DNA of 8,483 nt from Opitutales bacterium (GTDB lineage Bacteria > Verrucomicrobiota > Verrucomicrobiae > Opitutales > CAG-312): the NCBI GenBank assembly GCA_017623955.1, contig JAGAOA010000189.1:1-8483 (forward strand). The letters are read 5' to 3'. Shown here one piece after another: positions 1 to 6,504 of this stretch. The notes beneath the pieces are model-generated. The model saw nothing but the letters and a program-made list of their open reading frames with translations. It made no database searches and was not told the origin of the DNA. The position numbers and the translations under genes are program-made. The stretch's first letter is position 1; every line of letters begins with the position of its first letter.

Positions 1-2
1 AC

Positions 3-587
3 CGTTATAAAATTAGCGGGATACAAAAAGCAGTTGAAGATAATGGAGGTGAAATGGTCGCAGGTAATAACGAAGCTATGTACGAAGAACAAAATATTCC
101 CAAGGGAGTAATCTTAAAGAAAACAAAAGTTCATAAGCTTGCAATAAATCCAGATGTTTTTATAAATATTCCTGTATTGAAACATCATAGCGGAGCAAAG
201 ATTACGTGTGCAATGAAAAACTATATGGGGTGCGTTTGGTATAGAAAATGGTATCATCGCAATAATATGCCTCAGTGCGTTGCCGACTATGCTACATACC
301 AAAAAACGACACTTACTATTGTCGATGCATATAGAGTAATGCTTGAATATGGTCCTATTGGTAAATCTCCAGACTTTGCACCTATTGCAAAATATCAAAT
401 AATCTCAACAGACATAGTCGCAGCCGATGCTGCTGCTGTTCAGATATTTGCAACAGTTGCAAAACTCGCTAAAATGGGAACTCCGTTCAAACTCAGCGAT
501 ATTAAATATATCGGGGCCGCTGAAAAACTAGGCGTTGGAACCGCCGATTTATCAAAATTGTCTGTAAAGAGAATTTCAATGGCTTAG
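3..587 (+). CDS. DUF362 domain-containing protein, C-terminal part (5' end outside window)
   Basis: The reading frame is open from the left edge, so an ATG at 54 is probably internal and the true start lies upstream; about 194 codons are visible. The segment with INIPVLKHHSGAKITCAMKN followed by YMGCVWYRKWYH is the typical core of DUF362 proteins, and the later stretch (TDIVAADAAAVQIFA, then a GAAEKLGVGTADLSKL-like end) matches the family's usual C-terminus. DUF362 proteins are often found beside or fused to ferredoxin domains and are presumed to take part in Fe-S or electron-transfer chemistry; no reaction is established for this type. Only 11 bases separate its TAG stop from the next gene, a polyferredoxin, so the two are very likely one operon. 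No iron-sulfur cysteine motif is visible in the part present. The family assignment is firm; the function is not known. Confidence 0.85.
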   Translation, partial: RYKISGIQKAVEDNGGEMVAGNNEAMYEEQNIPKGVILKKTKVHKLAINPDVFINIPVLKHHSGAKITCAMKNYMGCVWYRKWYHRNNMPQCVADYATYQKTTLTIVDAYRVMLEYGPIGKSPDFAPIAKYQIISTDIVAADAAAVQIFATVAKLAKMGTPFKLSDIKYIGAAEKLGVGTADLSKLSVKRISMA

Positions 588-598
588 AAAATAAGTTT

Positions 599-2320
599 AT
601 GACATCTCTATTAAAGTTTCTACGCAAAGCAAGAATAATAGTTGCGTTGGTTGTATTTGTACTAATTACGGCACAGTTTCTCGATTTATACAATCAGTTG
701 CCAAAGCCTTACTATATGTACAATCCAATAAAGACGCAATTTGCTCCATCGCTTATAAAATGGATATCAACAGGAGCAATAGTATCGGCAGGGGCATTTG
801 TAACATTCAGTATATGTGCATTGCTCTTTGGCAGAGTGTATTGTGCAAGCTTCTGTGCATTTGGAATTCTTATGGATATCATAAGATTCCCCATAAAAAA
901 GATAGCAAAACTAAAGTTTTTTAAGAATTCTAGATTAGGCAAATTCTTGAAAGATGTAACAACGATGAAATATCGTAATGCTAAAAATTGCATTAGAATT
1001 TTCTTTTTATCGCTTGCAACAATATTAATCGTTTGTGGCTGGTCTACAATGTTGGGACTTTTTGAACCATACTCATTGTACGGGAAAATAATGGGTTCAG
1101 TAGTTCATCCAGTTGCAGCACTGCTTACCGATGCAACAAGTGCAAAGTTGTATGAATTTGAAATATATACTATAGGTCCAATAAATGGCAATCCTAGAAT
1201 ATCTATTGTCTTGTTTGGATTTGCATTATTAATTCTTATTTCCATAACGATAGCAACCATTTTGCGTGGAAGAATATTTTGTAATACAGTTTGTCCAGTT
1301 GGAGCGTATTTGGGTGTGCTTTCAAAATTTTCGTTGTTTACTCTCGTTCTCGATTCATCTAAGTGTGTATCATGTGGAATGTGCGAACGTCATTGCAAGA
1401 GTGAATGTGTAGATGCAAAAAACAAGAAATTAGATTTTTCAAAATGCGTACTTTGTCTAAATTGTGTTAACTCTTGTCCGAAGAATGCTTTGACATTTGA
1501 AGTAAACAGATTTTACAAAAAAAATCAAAAAGTAGAAGAAGACGTGCCAAACAAAGAAAAGAAATCAAAACAATCTGCTAATATATCAAGACGAACATTT
1601 CCTATTGCCGTAAGTAGCTTGGTTGCGGCAATGATGTGCGGAGCAAAAAAAGATTCACAAATAAAAAAATCCGACAACACCAATGTATCACCTTACGGCG
1701 TAAAGGGAGATCGGCCCGATAAGCGCTTAACCGCACCACCTGGAGCAATAAGCGTTGAAAATTTCTTGGAAAATTGTACAGCATGTCAAATTTGTACAGC
1801 AGCGTGTAAAGCTCAGATTTTAAAACCTTCAATAAGTGAGTGGGGATTATCTCACTTTATGCAACCATATATGGATTTTAATGAAGGCTTTTGTTTATAT
1901 GACTGCCATAACTGTTCAAAGGCATGTCCGACAGGTGCAATTAAATTTATATCTGGCAAGGAAAAGAGAAAGACCAAAATCGGTACAGCAATTTTTGATG
2001 AAGACCTTTGTATCGTAAAAACAGATGGTACAGACTGTGCTGCATGTGGCGAACACTGTCCCGTTCAAGCAATAGAAATGATTCCGTTTGGTGACAAGAA
2101 AAAGAGCTTGTATATCCCGTATGTACATCCTGATGTCTGCATCGGATGTGGAGCATGTGAGAGTATCTGTCCTGTTCGTCCACATAGGGCCATAGTTGTC
2201 GAAGGATTAGCCGTGCACAAGCCTGCAAAAAAGTTTGAAGAATCTATGCGAAAGCATAAAACAATTCAAACAAAACCGACCGAAAAACTCGAAAAAACAG
2301 ACAATCCGTTCCCTTTTTAA
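599..2320 (+). CDS. Membrane-bound polyferredoxin, NapH-like domain fused to a NapG-like ferredoxin domain
   Basis: Predicted 573-residue electron-transfer protein. Residues about 12-29, 54-77, 131-150 and 200-221 are hydrophobic membrane segments. Two short cysteine pairs follow membrane segments, C82xxxC86 (GRVYCASFCAFG) and C228xxxC232 (GRIFCNTVCPVG), as in NapH/CcoG/RnfH-type proteins. A two-cluster ferredoxin follows: C256/C259/C262/C266 and C283/C286/C289/C293. Next come a charged linker, a twin-arginine-like SRRTF (330-334) with a short hydrophobic stretch, and a second four-motif region: C393/C396/C399/C403, C432/C436/C439/C443, C471/C480/C483/C487 and C514/C517/C520/C524. That resembles NapG, which is normally a separate Tat-exported protein. 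The likely role is moving electrons between the quinone pool and a partner; no terminal reductase is in the window. The start ATG follows the DUF362 stop by 11 bases and has no clear Shine-Dalgarno site. A terminator lies 88 bases after the stop. Confidence 0.88.
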   Translation: MTSLLKFLRKARIIVALVVFVLITAQFLDLYNQLPKPYYMYNPIKTQFAPSLIKWISTGAIVSAGAFVTFSICALLFGRVYCASFCAFGILMDIIRFPIKKIAKLKFFKNSRLGKFLKDVTTMKYRNAKNCIRIFFLSLATILIVCGWSTMLGLFEPYSLYGKIMGSVVHPVAALLTDATSAKLYEFEIYTIGPINGNPRISIVLFGFALLILISITIATILRGRIFCNTVCPVGAYLGVLSKFSLFTLVLDSSKCVSCGMCERHCKSECVDAKNKKLDFSKCVLCLNCVNSCPKNALTFEVNRFYKKNQKVEEDVPNKEKKSKQSANISRRTFPIAVSSLVAAMMCGAKKDSQIKKSDNTNVSPYGVKGDRPDKRLTAPPGAISVENFLENCTACQICTAACKAQILKPSISEWGLSHFMQPYMDFNEGFCLYDCHNCSKACPTGAIKFISGKEKRKTKIGTAIFDEDLCIVKTDGTDCAACGEHCPVQAIEMIPFGDKKKSLYIPYVHPDVCIGCGACESICPVRPHRAIVVEGLAVHKPAKKFEESMRKHKTIQTKPTEKLEKTDNPFPF

Positions 2321-2407
2321 GCAAAAAAATGTGTATTTTTGAACTAAACAATATCTGAAAAAAATTCGAACATAAAAGAACGTAAATAGGTATAAGTTTA
2401 TTAAGAT

Positions 2408-2447
2408 AAAAGATGACATAAGTATTAATACTGCGTCATCTTTTTTT
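2408..2447 (+). terminator. Rho-independent terminator of the DUF362-polyferredoxin operon
   Basis: A perfect 10-bp inverted repeat, aaaagatgac (2408-2417) with gtcatctttt (2435-2444), runs into a run of seven T (2441-2447). The loop contains the perfect palindrome agtattaatact (2421-2432), which can form an inner hairpin. It is correctly placed for plus-strand transcripts from the upstream operon. The A-rich left arm would also give U residues on the other strand, so it may act both ways. Confidence 0.85.
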
Positions 2448-2586
2448 AATATCCATTGAGGACATCATTATTTATAGTATTCAGCAAACCTAGTTACGAC
2501 TGTGTTACGCCATATTTCTTTAGTGCTTCAATGTATCCTTTTGTTTAAACAAATTATAAAGTACTATTCGATTTTTCATTTTTTAC

Positions 2587-2616
2587 AAAAAAAAGTCCGC
2601 CATTTTTATGGCGAAC
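2587..2616 (-). terminator. Rho-independent terminator of the HU gene
   Basis: The arms cgccat (2598-2603) and atggcg (2608-2613) form a 6-bp stem with a 4-base loop, with further pairs possible beyond one mismatch. On the minus strand the stem is followed by eight T (2594-2587). It lies about 28 bases past the HU stop codon, the normal place for an intrinsic terminator. Confidence 0.85.
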
Positions 2617-2643
2617 CCTTTTATAAAAAAATCAGAACTCAGC

Positions 2644-2913
2644 TTATGCTTTGAAAGCAGCACCAGCTTTGAACTTGATAGCCTTAGATGCAGGAATCTT
2701 AATCTTTTCTTTTGTTTGTGGATTGATACCTGTTCTTGCCTTACGCTTTACAACAGAGAATGTTCCGAAACCAATGAGTTGAACCTTTGACTTCTTCTTT
2801 GTGCCAGCTTTGATGGCATCAAGAACTGCGTTCAAAGCTCTTTCAGCGCAAGCTTTGCTTGCATCTTTACCGAGCAACTTTTGGATTTCTTCTACGAGTT
2901 GTGCTTTATTCAT
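2644..2913 (-). CDS. HU/IHF-family nucleoid DNA-binding protein
   Basis: An 89-residue protein, the normal length for HU (about 90). It shows the family's main marks: N-terminal MNKAQLVEEI helix, the GFGTF turn at residues 48-52, and the DNA-binding beta-arm with R60-T-G-I-N-P-Q-T followed by IPASKAIKFKAGAAFK at the C-terminus. HU-type dimers bend and compact DNA with little sequence preference. A cysteine at residue 22 is a minor oddity. The gene stands alone, with its own terminator downstream and a 358-base upstream region with repeated elements. The leader just before ATG is A/T only (aataaaaataaataaaaat) with no Shine-Dalgarno site, so translation may rely on an unstructured A-rich leader. 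Whether it is HU proper or an IHF-like paralogue cannot be told. Confidence 0.95.
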   Translation of the reverse strand: MNKAQLVEEIQKLLGKDASKACAERALNAVLDAIKAGTKKKSKVQLIGFGTFSVVKRKARTGINPQTKEKIKIPASKAIKFKAGAAFKA

Positions 2914-2950
2914 ATTTTTATTTATTTTTATTGTTACTGTTTAGGAAAAA

Positions 2951-3012
2951 AATTCCAAGGGTATAATTATTTGATAAAAAAGCTATAATTGCAGATAATT
3001 CCAAGATATAAT
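2951..3012. repeat. Two imperfect direct repeats upstream of HU, possible operator or tandem promoter elements
   Basis: aattccaagggtataat (2951-2967) and aattccaagatataat (2997-3012) differ by one inserted G and one G-to-A change and start 46 bases apart. A third TATAAT word lies between them (2984-2989), so the three TATAAT words begin at 2962, 2984 and 3007, about 22-23 bases apart. They lie 38-99 bases upstream of the HU start. A role in HU regulation is an inference; no clean -35/-10 pair towards HU is visible. Confidence 0.45.
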
Positions 3013-3192
3013 CAATATCATTTAGTTATTAACTTAAAGACATAATAAAAAACATCTTAAAAAGAACTACAACTAGCATAAACTCAAGCCTTGATAATAC
3101 CAGAAAAACTCTATCATATTTTCAATAAAACTAAGCCTATGACTTGCCTTTTATTTAAACACGAGATTAATTTTATAATATGCATTGTCAAT

Positions 3193-3222
3193 AAAAAATC
3201 CGTTATTTTAGCGGTTTTTTTT
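3193..3222 (-). terminator. Terminator at the end of the Mu-like terminase operon (probably bidirectional)
   Basis: The arms ccgtta (3200-3205) and tagcgg (3209-3214) form a 6-bp stem (one G-T pair) with a 3-base loop. On the minus strand the stem is followed by a run of six T (3198-3193), about 57 bases after the terminase stop. On the plus strand it is followed by eight T (3215-3222), so it could stop transcripts from either side. It closes the four-gene cassette right after the terminase. Confidence 0.75.
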
Positions 3223-3271
3223 AGATTTTTTTGCATTTTTTTATTAAAAACGGCTATTTTAAAGCATTTAC

Positions 3272-4630
3272 CTACCAAATAAAGTCATATTCATCCACTT
3301 TTTCAATAACTTGTGAATTTATCTCACAGGAATTTTTACATGCAAAATTTGCTAACGCTAATGCCCAAAATCTATCAGAATGTCCATAGGCATCGCGTCC
3401 AGATACAAATGATATACCACCATTTGAAGCGTATATACGATGAACTTTATGTAAATCTGCAATAACTTCTAATTCATTGGGAATTCTAATTTGAACTTGC
3501 TCAAATCTATTTTTTAAAGGATATGCCATCAACTCTTTAGATGTTTGAGTAAAACTTATAGGTACTATTCTAGATGAACCATAACGCGACAACGCACGTT
3601 CGGCAAACTGTCGCCCAATCCCAGTATTGTCAATACATACACGACGCAAAGAAGGGTTATTCAAATAAGAATCTAAAACAATTTCTTGTTCTGCAAACGT
3701 AGCATTCTTCAATGTTTGAACATCTCTAGTATATAAGACATCAGCAGACTTTTCCAACAACCAGAATACACTTAAATCACAAGTGCGTCCTATATCCACA
3801 CCGAGATAAAGTGGATTTGCTTTTGAAGATATTTTTTTCCAATCTTTCATATCTGTGGAATACAAACATTTTTCGATTAAAGAATAAGACAAAAATCTAT
3901 CATCATTACTTGTAGGTTGACACATGTATTCTTGCATAAACATAGCTTCATCTGCACAAGAATTTTTTATGTAATCAAAATATGTTGATTCGTCCATTTG
4001 TGTTATTTCAGAATCTTCAGGCAGTGATTGTTTTATTTTACTTAAAAGCCCCTGCTCTAATGCATCTTGCAATGTAACAGTATGCAATGAAATTTGTTTT
4101 GTGTTACCGCCAAATTTAACTTGTTCTATCAATTTGTTGAAGAAACTATCTTTACCTCTATGTGTAGATATAATTTCAAGATTACCACCCCATGTAATAC
4201 CTGGCAATGATATAGCATAAAGCTTTTCAGAATCGGGATGAAGAGCAAATTCATCTAATACACGAGCACCTCTTTTTCCAGCTTGTGCATCAGGATTTGA
4301 CGACAATGACAAAATTTTAGAACCATCGGCAAACGTCAACGATGAACTATCAGAACTTCTTGTAAGCGAACAATTATGAATTTGCGAAACTGCTATATTT
4401 AAAACATCGGCAAATTTTTTACAGTCTTGAATAAACAATTTTGCTTGAAGTTCATCGCGTGAACTCACCCAAGAATCTAATCCAGAATTCGAAAAAGAAT
4501 GATTTCTGACAAGTCTATATGCAGTACTCCAACTCATACCAATCTGCCTAGATTTCTCCATAATTTTTATGCGTGAATTATCGAAAATCCACTTCTGTTG
4601 ATATGGAAGAAAAAAAGAATTTTTGTTCAT
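3272..4630 (-). CDS. Phage terminase large subunit, Mu Gp28-like
   Basis: A 452-residue DNA-packaging motor and nuclease. In the N-terminal ATPase domain the Walker A-like loop is EKSRQIGMS (residues 25-33), Walker B is RVLDEF (123-128, acidic D126/E127) and a coupling motif is ISTHRG (154-159). The C-terminal RNase H-like nuclease domain keeps three acidic positions: D279 in LGVDIGRT, D334 in VCIDNTGIG and D413/D419 in GRDAYGHSDRFWALA. No frameshift or stop breaks it, so it looks functional; it is shorter than Mu Gp28 (about 550). Its ATG overlaps the TGA of the upstream gene (ATGA), indicating translational coupling. In Mu-like phages the portal gene follows immediately; here a terminator and then HU follow. 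Assignment as TerL is firm; the Mu type rests on the gene order. Confidence 0.9.
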   Translation of the reverse strand: MNKNSFFLPYQQKWIFDNSRIKIMEKSRQIGMSWSTAYRLVRNHSFSNSGLDSWVSSRDELQAKLFIQDCKKFADVLNIAVSQIHNCSLTRSSDSSSLTFADGSKILSLSSNPDAQAGKRGARVLDEFALHPDSEKLYAISLPGITWGGNLEIISTHRGKDSFFNKLIEQVKFGGNTKQISLHTVTLQDALEQGLLSKIKQSLPEDSEITQMDESTYFDYIKNSCADEAMFMQEYMCQPTSNDDRFLSYSLIEKCLYSTDMKDWKKISSKANPLYLGVDIGRTCDLSVFWLLEKSADVLYTRDVQTLKNATFAEQEIVLDSYLNNPSLRRVCIDNTGIGRQFAERALSRYGSSRIVPISFTQTSKELMAYPLKNRFEQVQIRIPNELEVIADLHKVHRIYASNGGISFVSGRDAYGHSDRFWALALANFACKNSCEINSQVIEKVDEYDFIW

Positions 4631-5007
4631 AATAAATTTAAAGCATTCTCAATCTTCTCGATTGCTTGTTTATTGAGTTCGCTGGAATGATTACTACTAT
4701 CATTGTCAAAACGTTTTGTGGCAAAGTTTGCCAACTGTACACGAGAGGCTGCAAGCTTTTGAACTATACCTGAAAGAGATGTTATTTCTGATGGACTCAA
4801 TGATGGGCATCCACAAAGATAATCAAAAATAATTTCCCAAAGAATTTCGATAGATGCTTCGGCAGCATCCATTTGGTCTTGCACAAAAATCTTGTCTGTA
4901 TCTAATTTAGCTTTCTTTATACGCCTTATATGTCGACGCACATCCGCGTTCGACAACTTTTTAACAGCATCATTTTTTTCACTGCAACTGTCATTTCTTG
5001 TAGGCAT
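4627..5007 (-). CDS. Phage protein Gp27-like (DUF3486-type), probable small terminase-like partner
   Basis: A 126-residue, mainly helical, charged protein immediately upstream of the large terminase, with which it shares the ATGA overlap. In Mu-type phages this place is held by Gp27 (DUF3486), thought to act with the large terminase in packaging. The sequence itself gives a moderate hint: an N-terminal basic segment with DVRRHIRRIKKAKL (residues about 23-36) that could contact DNA, then a long helical region with AAEASIEILWEIIFDYL and a heptad-like C-terminal helix. Its start overlaps the stop of the gene before it (TAATG), and a GGAGG Shine-Dalgarno site lies 9 bases upstream. The name rests more on position and size than on motifs. 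Confidence 0.6.
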   Translation of the reverse strand: MPTRNDSCSEKNDAVKKLSNADVRRHIRRIKKAKLDTDKIFVQDQMDAAEASIEILWEIIFDYLCGCPSLSPSEITSLSGIVQKLAASRVQLANFATKRFDNDSSNHSSELNKQAIEKIENALNLL

Positions 5008-5264
5008 TAGAAATTTCCTCCATTGATAAAATCTATACCTTTAGATGTTATCTTATAACGCACAAACGCTGGACATATTTCGCAATATTGAGATTCAATC
5101 AATTTCTTTTGCTCTAAATACGCCAAATGTTTTTCAAGATTCTCACATTTATCAAGCCCAGCTAACAACAAACCTTCGGATAGTGTTTTTAACGGTAATG
5201 ATACTGGGAAAGATGCTTCTAATTGTGCTAAAATTATACGACGCAACAAATATGAATTATTCAT
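5007..5264 (-). CDS. Small winged-helix phage protein, Mu Gp26 / VpaChn25_0724-like
   Basis: An 85-residue protein with a winged-helix layout: LRRIILAQLEA (helix 1), LPLKTLSEGLLLAGL (helix 2), ENLEKHLAYLEQKKLIES (recognition-type helix) and a wing ending in RYKITSKGIDFINGG. The last part matches the pattern TxxGxDxAxG seen at the end of the VpaChn25_0724 family, which occupies the same slot (Gp26) in Mu-like phages between DUF2730 and DUF3486 genes. Its exact role in phage is not established; DNA binding is suggested by the fold. It has the best ribosome binding site in the window, AGGAGG four bases before ATG, although the start also overlaps the upstream TGA as ATGA. The GxD-type C-terminus makes the family call fairly good, but it could be another small wHTH protein. 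Confidence 0.65.
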   Translation of the reverse strand: MNNSYLLRRIILAQLEASFPVSLPLKTLSEGLLLAGLDKCENLEKHLAYLEQKKLIESQYCEICPAFVRYKITSKGIDFINGGNF

Positions 5265-5668
5265 TTATCCTCCTTTGATTTTAAAATTATACGATCAGTT
5301 TTTAATGCTAGTTCTGATATACGTTGATTTGCCGAAGAACATTGAGCAATTAATGAACTTATATTTTGAGCATTTTTACTAATCATATCTCGAGTATCGG
5401 AAAAACTACGTTGATAATACTTTTGCATAGCCTTATTCTCATCTCTAATTTCTAATCGCAATGCACGTAGGTCTTGTAGATAACTTGAAAACATATCTAC
5501 AATTTCCGTTCGCATACGTTGCATTTGTGTTTGTGTTACATACGTAAGTTTTGGATCAGGTTTTTCTCTTAACTGTTCACGAATTTTTAAAATTAAATAA
5601 TACGCCCCTAAAAGAGATGTAATTGATATCAAACCTGTACCTATTATTTCAGGATTATTTATATTCAT
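5261..5668 (-). CDS. Membrane-anchored coiled-coil phage protein, Mu Gp25 / DUF2730-like
   Basis: A 135-residue protein with one N-terminal membrane segment (about residues 9-28, TGLISITSLLGAYYLILKI) followed by a basic patch and a long helical, coiled-coil-like region (about 45-130) rich in Q, R, E, S and spaced L/I. This build and size match DUF2730 proteins, the first of the four-gene set DUF2730 - wHTH - DUF3486 - terminase in Mu-like phages. It is the first gene of the cassette; upstream is a 111-base divergent intergenic region shared with the DUF1080 gene, which should hold its promoter, though I see no clear one. Its function is unknown in the family; the structure alone would also fit a generic membrane-tethered scaffold. 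Confidence 0.6.
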   Translation of the reverse strand: MNINNPEIIGTGLISITSLLGAYYLILKIREQLREKPDPKLTYVTQTQMQRMRTEIVDMFSSYLQDLRALRLEIRDENKAMQKYYQRSFSDTRDMISKNAQNISSLIAQCSSANQRISELALKTDRIILKSKEDK

Positions 5669-5779
5669 AGAAAATAATTTATATCAACAAACAAACTATA
5701 CATCAAATTAACTTTTGAAGTTTTGGAATAATTAAAAAAGATTGACTAGATATTTGCATTTATCACATTATAATTGGGT

Positions 5780-6373
5780 ATGAAAAAACTTTTTAACTCA
5801 GCTATTTTACTTTCAATTATAATCCTTTTAACTTCTTGTTGTACTAAAAAAGATTTAACCTGTTGCGACAACAAGTGGGAACCTCTCTTTAATGACGATT
5901 TATCTAATGCAGTATACGATAAATCGGCTTGGTCACTGCATTCAGACGGCGTTCTACGCTCAACGGAAGACAAAGTTATTTTCACAACACAAGACTATGA
6001 AAACTTTGAACTAGAATTAGAATTCAGAATTGAAAAAGAATCTAATAGCGGAATAGTAATATACTGCTCTGACGTACAGAAATGGATTCCTAACTCATTA
6101 GAAATTCAGATTGCAGATAGTTCATCTAAGAGATTTGGCAAACCATACTGGAATTGTGGTTGTATTTTTGGACATGTAAATTCTGAATTTGACACAAAAT
6201 TATCTTTCGGACAATGGCACAAAATGCTTGTTCGTGCAAATGGTCAACAAATTGACGTATTCTTAAATGGCAAGCACGTTAGTAAAATGAATATGGCAGA
6301 ATGGACAAACAACAAAATAACTCAAACTGGAGAAAAAATTTTAACATGGCTAAAAAAACACAAAAAATCTTAA
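5780..6373 (+). CDS. DUF1080 (3-keto-disaccharide hydrolase-like) lipoprotein, cut short by a stop codon
   Basis: The ATG at 5780 begins a clean lipoprotein signal, MKKLFNSAILLSIIILLTSC, with the lipid-bearing cysteine at residue 20; an in-frame TTG at 5774 is a poorer start. The rest is a DUF1080 jelly-roll: WEPLFNDDL (about 33-41), YENFELELEFRI (73-84), NSGIVIYC (89-96), LEIQIAD (107-113) and GQWHKMLVRANGQQIDVFLNG (144-164). Family members are linked to 3-keto-glycoside cleavage and bacterial carbohydrate use. This copy ends at residue 197 with WLKKHKKS, before the last conserved strand; that strand is present directly after the stop codon in the same frame (6374-6487). The gene is therefore either inactivated, read through, or restored by slippage at flanking A-runs (7 A at 6352-6358, 8 A at 6378-6385), or the sequence has an error. 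No convincing promoter is visible in the 111-base gap upstream. Confidence 0.8.
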   Translation: MKKLFNSAILLSIIILLTSCCTKKDLTCCDNKWEPLFNDDLSNAVYDKSAWSLHSDGVLRSTEDKVIFTTQDYENFELELEFRIEKESNSGIVIYCSDVQKWIPNSLEIQIADSSSKRFGKPYWNCGCIFGHVNSEFDTKLSFGQWHKMLVRANGQQIDVFLNGKHVSKMNMAEWTNNKITQTGEKILTWLKKHKKS

Positions 6374-6487
6374 ATGCAAAAAAAAGTTAGAATTGGCTTA
6401 CAAGGTAAGCATGGGGGTGCTACGACAGATTTCAAAAACATTAGAATACGCAAAATATCTAATTGCGAAATTTGTTCTACAAAATAA
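6374..6487 (+). pseudogene. Detached C-terminal segment of the DUF1080 gene
   Basis: Immediately after the TAA at 6371-6373 the same frame continues with ATG and 37 codons including RIGLQGKHGGATTDFKNIRI, the highly conserved ending of DUF1080 proteins (IGLQGKH...FRNIxI). It belongs to the upstream gene and cannot be a working protein by itself, although the TAA-ATG junction would allow re-initiation. The frame ends with TAA at 6485-6487, followed at once by the shared terminator. Confidence 0.8.
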
Positions 6488-6504
6488 GACTTTAAACAAA
6501 ACAT

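Larger units (their letters stand above)
2321..2643. other. Intergenic region between convergent polyferredoxin and HU genes
   Basis: This stretch of about 320 bases holds two transcription terminators, one for each convergent gene (2408-2447 plus and 2587-2616 minus). Between them, about 2448-2586, no convincing gene is visible. A short minus-strand frame at about 2505-2550, bounded by stops, reads KGYIEALKKYGVTQS, which weakly recalls the C-terminal part of LacI-type regulators and may be a gene scrap or chance. Confidence 0.6.
2914..3271. other. Intergenic region upstream of HU and downstream of the terminase operon
   Basis: No gene is supported in these 358 bases; a 63-codon plus-strand frame at 3091-3282 has no recognisable features and runs into the terminase end. 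The HU-proximal part contains two near-identical repeats and three evenly spaced TATAAT words (2951-3012). The far end contains the terminator of the terminase operon (3193-3222). The middle, about 3017-3190, is plain AT-rich sequence in which I see nothing definite. Confidence 0.6.

Noticed and set aside
1602..2228. Several minus-strand frames inside the polyferredoxin gene
   Set aside because: They are rich in C, H and R by mirror effect of the ferredoxin codons and have no start signals or domain features.
2644..2913. HU as part of the phage cassette
   Set aside because: A terminator separates it from the terminase, it has its own upstream region and terminator, and it looks like an ordinary chromosomal HU.
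3091..3282. A 63-codon plus-strand frame
   Set aside because: It has no recognisable domain, sits across a terminator, overlaps the terminase end and is AT-rich low-complexity sequence.
5710..5722. Small inverted repeat aactt-ttg-aagtt in the divergent gap
   Set aside because: Only 5 bp per arm in very AT-rich DNA; expected by chance.
5742..5774. TTGACT (5742-5747) and TATAAT (5769-5774) as a promoter for the DUF1080 gene
   Set aside because: The spacing is 21 bases, too long for a normal sigma-70 promoter, and the -10 would be only five bases before the ATG.
5774..5779. TTG at 5774 as start of the DUF1080 lipoprotein
   Set aside because: ATG at 5780 gives a standard lipoprotein signal starting MKK; the TTG only adds two residues.
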